Assembly: GCA_024195585.1 (NCBI GenBank)
Contig: SWBL01000001.1
Location: forward strand, 186,001 to 250,000
Source of the DNA: Aureobasidium sp. EXF-3400
Taxonomy: Eukaryota > Ascomycota > Dothideomycetes > Dothideales > Saccotheciaceae
Reading direction: 5' to 3'
Length of the DNA stretch: 64,000 nucleotides
Position 1 is the stretch's first letter, and each line of letters starts with the position of its first letter. The translations under genes and the position numbers were made by a program. Of this stretch, positions 29,987 through 41,592 are shown piece by piece. The notes beneath the pieces were generated by a model. It worked only from the letters and a program-made list of their open reading frames with translations, was not told where the DNA came from and did no database searches.

Positions 29987-32184
29987 ATGGCCCCCGGTCC
30001 AGCCCAACACGGCTCGCCCGACGAGCAGACAGACTCGACCAATAACCAGACACACACTCCCTCGCAGACACAGCCCAACATGTCCGACTCGATTCAAGAA
30101 GCTTCTCCGAGCGACGACAGAGCTTCACCTGCCTCTGCCTCATCCAACAAGGACCAAAATGGCTCAGCGACTAAGCGAGCAAATACAAAAGATCCCTCAA
30201 GACCTAAGAGGAAGAAGGCGCGAAGAGCGTGCTACGCTTGCCAACGGGCACATCTGACTTGTGGTATGTTTCATTGTACTAGATAGTCTGTCTGATACCG
30301 TCCTCTGACTTGACCAGGTGACGAACGACCATGTCTTCGATGCATCAAACGTGGCTTGCAAGATCACTGTCACGATGGAGTGCGGAAGAAGGCCAAATAT
30401 CTTCATGACGCACCCAACGAAGCTCTGATACCACACACCTACAACCAGAATCAGAACCAGATGGGCCAGTCAACTCCCGCTACCGAGCCCACTCCTGTAG
30501 CTCAATCTTCGTCGTATTACCAAGCTCCAGTCGGTGCCCAGCCATTCGCAAACTTTGGCCATACTCCTTCTACCGCTCCCATTCAATCTCCCTCAGCTAC
30601 CGAATCTCCCATGGTCCATCCTAATCCTTACGCTCCGCAGCAGAATATGGTTACGCAGCCATTCCCTTCGACTGCTTCTCAACAAATGCCGCCTCCTCAG
30701 GAACCTATATCATCCATCGCACATACATCCGGAGACGTAAAGCCTGGCCAACCCTTTAATGCTCCATTCTTCGACCCCGCCGACCCTTCGCTCTTCAACT
30801 TCGACATCTCAAGTCTGAATTTTGGCAACCATTATGGTGCTCTGGAGTTTGGCATGCTTGGACATATGTCTTCTGGTGCAGTCGAGACTCCCGATACTGA
30901 AAATGGCAGCATGATGACCTCGATGCCTTACGACCCAACCAATTCAAACTACTCAGCTACTTTCCCCTACAGTAATACAGGCTATAACGACTGGCAACGG
31001 AACACCGATGGCACCAGACAAAACAGCTCTGGCCAGGTCTTCTCCATAACAGGAGACAGCAGTTTTGATGGACAAATGAACTTTCCCAACGCTTTTGCTA
31101 TCGGCGAAAATGGTTCTATGTCAGGAGCCAGTCCCGGCGCCGCTAATCTGATGGATTTCAGTACAGGGTATGGCACAAGTCCTGTCGCTTCGGCGCAACA
31201 TATGCTACGCAACTCAAGTCAGGATTACAGTCGCCATCAACCACGACCGCAAATCAGAAACAGTTTCTCAGCAAACGACATACACCACACACGGCCCAGT
31301 CAACAAAGGAAACGGCGAGATCCTTCTGACATATACACATCAGTCACTGCGCCGTATTCATACACTACTGGTTTCCACGCATTGACTGCTTGTCTGCAAA
31401 GACTATACTCGCCACAGAAGACTGCCCGTATTGCGAGAGCGCTAGCAGCTATTCGACCATCGTTCATCTCTTGCACGAAACAATTGAATGTTGACGATCT
31501 GATATTCATGGAGAAGTGCTTCCAGAGGACGCTATTCGAATACGATGACTTCTTGACGGCTTACGGAACCCCTACACTCATCCTACGTCGTACTGGCGAA
31601 GTCGCTGCCGTTAGTAAAGAGTTCTCGCTACTGACAGGATGGTCAAGAGATGTCTTGCTCGGCAAGGACGCAAATCTGAACATCAACATCGGCAACGCAT
31701 CAGGCCGCCAGACTGGTACCAGCACTAGAGGCACTGTTACACCCCGCGCCCAAAGTAATGCAGACACTGCTGGCCGACTCCAGCCAGTCCTTCTCCCGGA
31801 GCTCATGGAAGATGACAATGTCATTGATTTTTACGAGGACTTTGCTAAGCTGGCCTTCGGAGATTCACGTGGTGTCATGATGAAGCCTTGCAAGCTCCTG
31901 ACATACAAGACCAAAGAAGACCCTGGTTGGAGCGCAGACTTGCTGAGCGAGCGAGACAACAGACATCGCAATGGGAAGCCCGTCGGTCCGCTTATCAGTG
32001 GCGAGTCGGGTATGAACTCGCTCGGCGATCGGGACGGTAAGGTGTCCTGCATGTTCTGCTGGGTCGTCAAGCGAGATGTATTTGACATTCCTATGATGAT
32101 TGTTATGAATGTGAGTCTAACCCTCCCTCTGCATACGAGAAGCACAATATACTGATCCCAAAGCAGTTCCTCCCGATTATCTAA
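29987..32184 (+). CDS. acuK: Zn2Cys6 regulator of gluconeogenesis, AcuK/ERT1 type
   Basis: Exons 29987-30263, 30318-32110 and 32167-32184 give 695 residues. The last exon encodes only FLPII. The zinc cluster (residues 82-110) has six cysteines, [11 protein letters not shown] then CLRC and a final C, interrupted by intron 1, as in AcuK/ERT1. It is flanked by [10 protein letters not shown] and by [17 protein letters not shown], both characteristic of this family. A long Gln/Pro/Ser-rich middle follows, then a PAS-like domain with [22 protein letters not shown]. The C-terminal segment [20 protein letters not shown] continues into the last exon. Family members activate PEP carboxykinase and fructose-1,6-bisphosphatase genes on non-sugar carbon. 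The start codon shown is the first ATG in frame after the promoter. Confidence 0.93.
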
Positions 32185-32734
32185 ATGTTCGAGCCACTGA
32201 TCTGGCAGAAGGTGGCGTTGCTTCCCGTCACAGTGGGAGCTGGAAAGTGATACATGCAATACCTACTTAATATTGGGCTGTATAATGAGTAGATGATGGT
32301 GGTTATCCGGATGGAGAGGATCGTCTGCATGCACAGCAAGCAGGAGATATTGATTTATGCATCAATACTCGAGTACCTATATCCGAGCAAGTCCGTCTAT
32401 AGCTCGTACGAATAGATGCTTATTAATTGTCGAATACCGATGCATCTCCGCTGCAAAGCCGTCGTGTATGTCAGGGAAACATGCTCTCTCTAAATTCATG
32501 CTCACATAGACTTGAATAGATACTTTCGAACTCGTGAGAGGAACACGGGTCGAATGCATTGGATGAAGAGATGGCGCTTGGGCCAATGTCGCAATCAACA
32601 AGTTCCCCACCAAAAAGTTCAAGGTGGGATGGAAATCAATGTTGAAAGGCATCCAGCTGCAGCAGCCTTTGAAGCTCAAGTTTTTCAGACCTTCTATACA
32701 AGCAGTTCGCTACGTACACATAGGCTTCCGCAAA
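32185..32734. other. Intergenic region between the AcuK/ERT1 and MTAP genes
   Basis: 550 bases of 3' flank and promoter. No gene was recognised. Confidence 0.5.
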
Positions 32735-33834
32735 ATGGCAAACGTCGCAAGCACATATTCCGGTAAACGCTGCACCAATACCGACCAAACAAAGAAGCAC
32801 ATTTTTGAGAAGATGAGGACCTGACTTTTGGCGGCTCTGTTTCGCGTTTCATACAGATCCCATTCACATTGCTGTCATTGGCGGCACTGGTCTGCAGTCG
32901 CTGCCTGGCTTTACTCTCGCTGCCTCCCTCAACGTCGATACACCATGGGGCACTCCCTCCTCGCCGATCAGCGTGCTGCACCACAAGTCCCCCGAGTCTG
33001 GCAAGGACATCGCCATCGCTTTCCTGTCTCGCCATGGTCTGCACCATGAGATTGCTCCTCATGAGGTTCCCGCTCGCGCCAACATCGCTGCTCTCCGCTC
33101 CCTGGGCGTCCGTACCATTATCGCTTTCTCGGCTGTGGGAAGTTTGCAAGAGGAGATTAAGCCCCGCGACTTTGTGGTGCCGGATCAGGTTATCGATCGT
33201 ACCAAGGGTATTCGCCCTTTCACTTTCTTTGAGGAGGGTATGGTTGGCCATGTTGGCTTTGCCGATCCCTTTGACGAGAAGTTGGGTGCTGTTGTGAGAA
33301 AGCTTGGTCATAGCCTTGAGGGAGATAATGTGCGTCTTCACGATAAGGGCACTATTATCTGCATGGGTATGTAAAGATACAAGAGAAAGAAAGGAGATGG
33401 TGAAAGAGATACGAGTGCTAACGACAAACACAACAGAGGGACCTCAATTCTCCACCCGCGCAGAATCACACATGTACCGCTCCTGGGGCGGTAGTGTCAT
33501 CAACATGTCTGTCCTCCCTGAAGCCAAGCTGGCTAAGGAGGCAGAGATCGCCTACCAGATGATTTGCATGAGCACCGACTACGACTGCTGGCACAGCAGC
33601 GAAGATGTTACTGTAGAGATGGTTATGGGCAACATGAAGGCCAACTCGGAGAACGCACGCCGCTTTGTTGGTGGTGTTCTTGACGAGTTGAGCAGAGAGG
33701 AGCACAGTGATTTGATCCAGGGCAAGCATTTGGAGGGACAGACCAAGTTTGCTGGTGGTATTACTGCACCTGCTGGTCGTAAGGAGGCTGCTAAGAAGAA
33801 GTTGACTTGGTTGTTCCCTGGTTACTTTGAGTAG
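32735..33834 (+). CDS. MEU1: 5'-methylthioadenosine phosphorylase
   Basis: Exons 32735-32762, 32857-33366 and 33437-33834 encode 311 residues. The first exon is only 28 nt (MANVASTYS plus one base) and was chosen because it joins in frame to IHIAVIGGTGL. Family motifs are IGGTGL (phosphate loop), SRHGLHHEIAPHEVPARANI, FSAVGSLQEEIKPRDFVVPDQVIDRTKG, EGPQFSTRAESHMYRSWGG (across intron 2) and MSTDYDCW. The enzyme splits methylthioadenosine from polyamine synthesis into adenine and methylthioribose-1-phosphate, the first step of methionine salvage. Length matches the family. It lies tandem with, and upstream of, the proteasome gene. Confidence 0.95.
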
Positions 33835-34296
33835 ATCTGGAGTCAATCATAGATGATGGTCGATGGTACGAGGCTTACAAAAAGAGATGGCCAGTGGCAA
33901 CAATTTTATTCTCAAACGACATTGCTCCTTTGGCCTATCACACTGTGATTTACTCCCGAGGAAAATGTATAATTTGAGGACTGTAACACAAAGAATGAAT
34001 GCTCTACTTGAACGATGGCCTGGATTGATATGGGCGTATGGAAGTGTTGGCAACAATTCAGTCGGCGTCGGAGAAGGAGCTGAGCTTGGGGCAATCGCGC
34101 ATGACATCGATTCAAGCTCCGGGTCGCCAGCCAGCAGTCAAGCAACGACAACGAGCACTCACTTTCCCATCCATCGCTCTTTCCGCATCTCGTGTCATAC
34201 CGCCCATCCTTCCATCTCCGCCGCCAGCGCATCAATCCGAGCGCACTTTCCCAACCAACTTCGCCTCTCTAACCGACACTTCTCCACGCAAGCGCC
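33835..34296. other. Intergenic region upstream of the proteasome alpha-3 gene
   Basis: 462 bases of promoter and leader. An open plus-strand frame at 34038-34340 overlaps the gene start in another frame and is not supported as coding. No PACE-like proteasome element was recognised. Confidence 0.5.
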
Positions 34297-35205
34297 ATGT
34301 CTCGCCGCTACGATTCACGAACAACCATCTTCTCGCCTGAGGGCCGTCTCTATCAAGTCGAATACGCCCTTGAGGCCATCTCGCACGCCGGTACTGCTCT
34401 GGGTATCTTAGCTAAGGATGGAATTGTCCTTGCCGCCGAGCGCAAGGTCACCAGCAAGCTGCTCGAACAAGACACATCCGCCGAGAAGCTGTACACCCTG
34501 AATGAGTCCGTCAACCCCTCTCATCTGTATCATGCTATCATGCTGACCTCTTCTCAGCAACATGATCTGTGCCGTCGCCGGAATGACCGCCGATGCCAAC
34601 ATCCTCATCAACTACGCCCGCTCAGCCGCCCAAAACTACCTCCTCACCTACAACCAAGAGATTCCTTGCGAACAGCTTGTCCGTCGCCTGTGTGATTTGA
34701 AGCAGGGTTACACTCAACACGGTGGTCTGCGTCCCTTCGGTGTCTCATTCATCTACGCTGGTTACGATGACCAGCGCCAATTCCAACTCTACCAGAGCAA
34801 CCCCAGTGGCAACTACGGCGGCTGGAAGGCCACCAGTGTTGGTGCCAACAATGCCAGCGCTCAGAGTTTGCTCAAGCAAGACTACAATGATGAGTGCTCG
34901 TTGAGAGAAGCCTGCGGTTTGGCCGTCAAGGTCTTGAGCAAGACTATGGATTCTACAAACCTCAGCAGCGAGAAGAGTACGTTATTTTCATATACTAGTC
35001 TGAGGGCTTCGCTAACATATTTACAGTCGAGTTTGCCACGGTTGGCAGAACAAAGGAAGGCACTGTCTACCACCACCTCTGGGGTGCCGAGGAGATCGAC
35101 GCTCTTCTCAAGGAGCACGGTCTGGCCAAGCCCGTAAGCTCAGAAGAGACCACCGAGCAAGCTGTCGGCAGCGCCGGCTACGCCGAGAACAGACCCGAGA
35201 ACTAG
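34297..35205 (+). CDS. PRE9: 20S proteasome subunit alpha-3 (PSMA4/PRE9 type)
   Basis: Exons 34297-34505, 34558-34976 and 35027-35205 give 268 residues. The N-terminus [27 protein letters not shown] is the diagnostic alpha-subunit signature (YDS, QVEYA). [28 protein letters not shown] and [12 protein letters not shown] identify the alpha-3 class. Intron 1 has a weak donor (GTCCGT) but joins LND-NMICA exactly. The tail after LKEHGLAK is Glu/Thr-rich, as usual. The protein is structural and non-catalytic in the outer ring that gates the 20S core. Confidence 0.96.
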
Positions 35206-35788
35206 ACGTCTTCTCATGTCTTTTTTCGTTTTGTAACAGTAGTTTATTGACGGGCATTATCAATCATGCATCTTTGGGCTTAGGGGCTTGCGATGGCGTT
35301 TCTTAGACCTGCAGAGTGGGTTTGTCACGTAGAGAGAGAAGGATATGAAAATGAACATTGCACGTTTCTCCTCAACCCCAGGGCTCTGTCCCTGGTTTTC
35401 CTTCTTTGATACCCTGACATTTGTGTCATCTCTATTCCTCTTGCATCGCATTTCATTGTGTCAAAAATTTCTCAAGAGAACAAAAGAAAGACAGAAAACA
35501 AACATTTCCTGTCCTGCACTCGTGAAGGGTAAAGTCCTTGGAGGGGGAACAGACAGCATCTGGAATCCATGAGCATTCTTTTTTGCCTGGCAAGCAACGC
35601 AAGTTTGCTCTTTGCATCTTGGTTTCTCCACCTTCAGACAAGGCCAGACGACATGCTCCACCATATTTCAGTGTCGAGACAGTCATCTGGCTGTTTCTCG
35701 AGCCGGCTTGAAGGTGCTTTTCCTTGCTAAAGAAAACCTATGTGCCTGTAACTCCTCCACTCCCCCGGCGAGGGTCTACGAAGCTCTC

Positions 35789-35904
35789 GCTATAAAATGG
35801 CACAACGATGTCCAGATCAGAGATGGATCCAAAGAGAGCTGAGAAAATGTTCCTTTTCCATGGATACTATCCTGTTTCTCGACACTACTGTGCCTTTTTA
35901 CAGC
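35789..35904 (+). repeat. Stem-bounded element, copy 0 (upstream of the orphan gene)
   Basis: A 116-nt unit begins GCTATAAAATGGCACAA and ends TGTGCCTTTTTACAGC. The two ends are inverted repeats that can pair over about 16 positions with only two mismatches. The inner part resembles copy 1 (38486-38600), including GAGAGC...GAGAAAA and TGTTTCNCGACA shortly before the 3' arm. It is 827 bases upstream of the orphan gene first exon start codon. Confidence 0.75.
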
Positions 35905-36164
35905 TACACAAACTACAACTCTTGCACATGGGGAGGCACCTATTTTCAGAATTGCTAGTGAAGGAGAAAGTCGGCGGTCGATGAGACGACCAGCATTTCT
36001 GACCTCGATTCACTTTGACCGACATCATACAATACTTCACAAGTCTGAGTCCTTGTTGTTTATCCTTCACTTGGAGCTCGTTTGTCGATAAGCACGGAAA
36101 ATCTGTCGTCGTCGTGGTGTCGACTGGTGTCGTTCTTCCACACACACAAATTCTGTTCACTTGT

Positions 36165-36560
36165 TTTGCCGTAACTTTCTCTCATTATCCACTCCTCACC
36201 TCACTGAAAAGTTACGCGCGACGCTCTCACTGTTGTCGTAACTTCTCTTCCTCTTTACTTCTCGGCGCTCGCACAACTTTACGTCGTCGGCCAGCTCGCA
36301 TTACTTTACGTCGTCGACAGCTCTCGGCGCTCGCATAATTCTTCGTCGTTTCTTCCGCACGACTCGATCATCAAACCTCTTAGATCGTCGCGTAACTCAT
36401 CAACTGAATCTAACGCACTCGCATAAAAGCAACATCATCATCGATCGTAAGTTACGCCGTCCTCTCACGCTCTGTTGTGCTACTTTACGCCTCCTCATGC
36501 CACTTATGCGTACTCTTTACGCTTAGTCGCCCTCAACTCTGCGTAACGAATCTTTTGCTA
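36165..36560 (+). repeat. TTACG-rich repetitive leader sequence
   Basis: TTACG or its complement CGTAA recurs about ten times, including GTTACGCGCG at 36211, two CTTTACGTCGTCG units at about 36277 and 36304, GTTACGCCG at 36452, and TTTACGC units near 36484 and 36518. A second motif, CTCGGCGCTCGCA, occurs at about 36261 and 36323 with a partial copy at 36567. The composition differs from all neighbouring intergenic sequence. Confidence 0.6.
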
Positions 36561-36600
36561 CGTTTCTCGGCGCTGTGCTAACCTTAATGGGCGTGTACAG
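36447..36600 (+). other. Probable intron in the 5' untranslated leader of the orphan gene
   Basis: A consensus donor GTAAGT at 36447, a GCTAAC branch site at about 36577 and acceptor TACAG ending at 36600 define a 154-nt intron. The coding ATG follows 15 bases later at 36616. It would remove part of the TTACG-rich tract from the mRNA. Confidence 0.6.
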
Positions 36601-36615
36601 TCTCAGCATTCCAAA

Positions 36616-38238
36616 ATGGCTACCGGTCAGAAGAAAGTCATGCAGACGGCTGATCAGCTGTGGGAGACTTTCACCAGAGTCAATGCCGACCTGGGTCGCG
36701 GTGATAGCAGTGCCCGTGGCACAATCTCCCTCCACCCTGTCGGCCATTGGCGCGATGAGGAGGCCATCGAGTACTATGGCAAGAAGGTGTTCGATCTTGA
36801 GTCGATTCAGATCATGCGTGGCAAGAACTGGTTTGAACAGGGCTTGCGTAAGGATGGTGTTCGCGAGTACTGGGTGCTCGAGCGTGTGATTGCTGCCTGC
36901 ATGGAATACTCGGTCGATGACTTTGAGCATCTGATGAGAGTCTTCTTTATCGAGTGGGAGAAGGACCTCAAGCCCGACGGCCGCACCAACAAGAACAAGG
37001 ACCAATGGACTCGCTGGTGTGAGATCCATCTTGTGCGCCATCACAGAGCCAGCAAGGCTCAGCGTTGTCTCGACGTCTTGGAGGCTCTTGGTCTTCTCTA
37101 CCCCGGCTGGTGGAAGCAAGTGTACGCTCTCAACCACAACACCCCCGTCTACAACGACACTTACGCCGGACCCTGGGACATTCGCCCATCCGTCAACGTC
37201 GCCGAGATGGATGAGCTGAACCAGAAGTACGCTCGTGTTCCTCACTCGACTCAAGCAGTCGCTCAAGCCGCAGCCCGCACCGCCGCATCAAACATCCAGA
37301 CTCCCGCCGCCGGTTCTGCCTCTCGCGGAATGAAGAAGAGAAAGGCTGCCACCAAGACTGCTGCCAGAACTGCTACCAAGACTAGTCGCTTCCAGGAGCA
37401 CCTCGACGAGCTTGACGACGATTACGCCGACAACACTTCCGCCCAAGACGCCGACAACGAGTCCGAGGAGTCCTTCATTCCCGAAGACTATTACCCAGAC
37501 TACATCCACGAGTACGACGCCGTCATGGGCGTCCCCAAGACTACCAACCCCCAGCTCGCCCACACTGTGGGATTCGCACCTGCCGCTGAGGCATGGCGCA
37601 ACTTGAACGGCGATGGCTTCGCAGGAGCTACTCGCTACAACCCCCAGATCAATGCCACCCGCATCATTGACTCTGTCGCTCAGGAGGCCGTCCGTTCTCA
37701 GCCCGCTCCTCCTGCCACCGGAGGCCCTCTTCCTTCCACTGCTCGTACCAGTGCAGGCCCTGTTCCTCCCAAGCCCTACGGCCCTCAACCCCCTCCTCGC
37801 GCAATGCCCACCCGTCCTCAGCCCGCTTCTGCCTTCATCGACTGGTCTCTGCTTGACGAGCGCGACTTCGTCAACGCCATCACTCAGGTCGACGCCGACT
37901 TCCTTCAAGGCGGTGCTGCTGCCGAAGGCCCCCTTCCCAACAACCCCTACGAGCGCCAGCGCATGCTTGATCACCGCAATGATCTCTACAATGCTGTCGC
38001 TGTCTACAAGAACGTTCCTGCTGCTGACCTTGCTCGCCGCAACGCTGAACGCGCTGCTGAGCAGGCTCGTTACACCACCGCTCCTCAAGCCCCTGAGCCT
38101 GAACCTGAGGCTGAAGGTGAAGGCATCAACTGGAACTACACCCCTGATCCTGCTATGTACCCCCCTGGCATGGCTCCTGGCGAGGAGGAACCTATCAAGT
38201 ACACTGATGGTATCTCTTCCTGGCCCATCCAGAAGTAG
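36616..38238 (+). CDS. Orphan protein, 540 residues, strongly codon-biased
   Basis: A single uninterrupted coding frame. I do not recognise the family. Residues 1-200 form a well-ordered, Trp-rich, likely helical domain (DQLWETFTRVNADL, HWRDEEAIEYYGKKVFDL, FEHLMRVFFIEWEKDL, LYPGWWKQVYALNHN). Residues 235-260 are Lys/Arg/Ala/Thr-rich (KKRKAATKTAARTATKTSR), a nuclear-type signal or nucleic-acid contact. An acidic stretch (about 265-300) and a Pro/Ala-rich, probably disordered second half follow, with a short FIDWSLLDERDFVNAI helix and a C-terminal DGISSWPIQK. Codons are strongly C/T-ending at the third position (GCC, CTC, ACC, CGC), suggesting high expression. The gene has a leader intron and is bracketed by four stem-bounded repeats. 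Confidence 0.85.
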   Translation: MATGQKKVMQTADQLWETFTRVNADLGRGDSSARGTISLHPVGHWRDEEAIEYYGKKVFDLESIQIMRGKNWFEQGLRKDGVREYWVLERVIAACMEYSVDDFEHLMRVFFIEWEKDLKPDGRTNKNKDQWTRWCEIHLVRHHRASKAQRCLDVLEALGLLYPGWWKQVYALNHNTPVYNDTYAGPWDIRPSVNVAEMDELNQKYARVPHSTQAVAQAAARTAASNIQTPAAGSASRGMKKRKAATKTAARTATKTSRFQEHLDELDDDYADNTSAQDADNESEESFIPEDYYPDYIHEYDAVMGVPKTTNPQLAHTVGFAPAAEAWRNLNGDGFAGATRYNPQINATRIIDSVAQEAVRSQPAPPATGGPLPSTARTSAGPVPPKPYGPQPPPRAMPTRPQPASAFIDWSLLDERDFVNAITQVDADFLQGGAAAEGPLPNNPYERQRMLDHRNDLYNAVAVYKNVPAADLARRNAERAAEQARYTTAPQAPEPEPEAEGEGINWNYTPDPAMYPPGMAPGEEEPIKYTDGISSWPIQK

Positions 38239-38485
38239 GCGCGTCACGCAGCACTACGATTTGACGACTGGTTGTTTCTTTGGCGCACTATACCCCTTTT
38301 CTTTGTTTTTTCAGTGGCTCGATGGACCTGAGATGTCTATAATGGTTTGCCTTTTTTTCGCGTTTCTTCAAATAGCATGGCGATTTTCTTCGCTACAACT
38401 ACAAAGCATAAATAGCTCTATGAAAATGTCTTTTGTCTCCCAATCGTTTCCCCCTTTTCTTGTCTTCAGTGCAGTGATTTACTAA

Positions 38486-38600
38486 GCTATAACAATGCAC
38501 AGTAACATCTATAAACAACCTGAGACCAGTGAGAGCGAAGAAAAACACGGCTTTCAAGGGGAAAGGCTTGTTTCACGACAGTATCGTGCCTTTTTATAGA
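38486..38600 (+). repeat. Stem-bounded element, copy 1
   Basis: This 115-nt unit starts GCTATAACAATGCACAGTA and ends CGTGCCTTTTTATAGA. It is the most degenerate stem of the four, with about 13 of 17 positions pairing. The inner part matches copy 0 (GAGAGCGAAGAAAA, CTTGTTTCACGACA). Confidence 0.75.
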
Positions 38601-38696
38601 TGGTTACATGTATAGCCTTGTTTTTGGGATGAGTCTTTCTAACCCCTGATTCTACTCCTTACTGATATCTCCCGCTTCATGTACAGTTATATATAG

Positions 38697-38812
38697 GTTA
38701 TAGAAATGCACAGTTGTATTGGTAAATAGACTTGGACCACAGAAGACGTGCAAAACCGATGCATCTCAGTGGATATGATCTATCTCAGATGATCACTGTG
38801 CCTTTTTATAGC
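38697..38812 (+). repeat. Stem-bounded element, copy 2
   Basis: This 116-nt unit starts GTTATAGAAATGCACAGT and ends ACTGTGCCTTTTTATAGC. About 17 of 18 terminal positions pair, including one G-U where copy 3 has C-G. The inner part shares GAAGACGTG and GATGCATCTCAGTGGA-type sequence with copy 3. Confidence 0.8.
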
Positions 38813-38916
38813 TGTATATTCCCATTACCTCTGGATCTGAGATAACTGTTACATGCATCTATGACTCCCTATCTCAACCCCTGTTCTCATCTCCACATCC
38901 CAGACAGTGTAAAGTA

Positions 38917-39033
38917 GCTATAGAAATGCACAATAGTGTTGAAAAGGAGAGTAGAGGCCAGAGAAGACGTGTAGATTCAATGCATCTCAGTGGAATTGAC
39001 TTGAATCAGAAGATTATTGTGCCTTTTTATAGC
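38917..39033 (+). repeat. Stem-bounded element, copy 3
   Basis: This 117-nt unit starts GCTATAGAAATGCACAATA and ends TATTGTGCCTTTTTATAGC, with 18 of 19 terminal positions pairing. The inner end of the stem reads AATA/TATT where copy 2 reads AGT/ACT, so the pairing is kept although the bases differ. The inner part has GAGAAGACGTG and AATGCATCTCAGTGGA as in copy 2. Confidence 0.8.
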
Positions 39034-39658
39034 TGCTCAGCTGTGGACCTTTACGTTGGGAGTGCTGTACTTAGTCTCGTTATGTACTTTTTGCAAAGGA
39101 AGGTGCGAGAAAGGAAGGAGCGAAGAAGAGAGCGTTAGCTTGACTAGCACCTTCCATCTCTTTCACCCAGTTATGTAAAAATATGTTGTTTGAATAGACA
39201 GTGGGAAGACCATGATGGTGAGAAAAGATACTATAATGTAGTGTACAGAAAACAAAGTCATATAGCAAAGAAAAGGAAGCGATGTTGGTGACTGTTTCCA
39301 TCCTGCTGCTCTTGCTTTAATGTATGCAAACCATTCATTCCTGCTCTGTTGCTTTGCTCCTTCTTCTGGCTCTTTACAACATGAAATGACATCCCAATCT
39401 AGGCTGTGCAAGCAACGAAAAAACAACCCAAATATGAACATGAAGACACCTGCTGTGCGCCGAGTCACCATCCCATTGTGCTTCACACCACCTGCTCCAG
39501 GAGAAAGAGAATAAAACAGAAAATAAGCAAAACAGCCCAGCGGACGAAACAAGTGACCGCAACGATTAAATGGGAATAAAACGGCAAAGACTGGTCTCTA
39601 TGAGACATGCGTGGTGTGAAGCGGAAAGAGACGAACGAGGAGTCGTGGGATAGCAATC

Positions 39659-41592
<1,934 letters not shown>

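Larger units (their letters stand above)
35206..36615. other. Region upstream of the orphan gene: one stem-bounded element and a TTACG-rich leader
   Basis: No protein gene was seen. The region contains one copy of the approximately 116-nt stem-bounded element (35789-35904), pyrimidine-rich sequence, a repetitive TTACG-rich tract (about 36165-36560) and a probable intron in the 5' untranslated leader (36447-36600). Confidence 0.6.
38239..39658. other. Intergenic region with three tandem stem-bounded elements
   Basis: Convergent 1.4-kb region between the orphan gene and the kinase gene. It holds copies 1-3 of the stem-bounded element within 38486-39033. No protein gene was recognised. The remainder (39034-39658) is unremarkable 3' flank. 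Confidence 0.6.

Noticed and set aside
37288..38247. Minus-strand frame of 319 codons
   Set aside because: Antisense shadow of the codon-biased orphan gene; no domain, and its composition is explained by the plus-strand bias.
38590..38599. T5 run in the stem-bounded elements as a simple RNA polymerase III terminator
   Set aside because: Termination there would cut inside the 3' arm and lose the outer six pairs of the stem, and no A/B box pair was recognised; kept only as a weak alternative.
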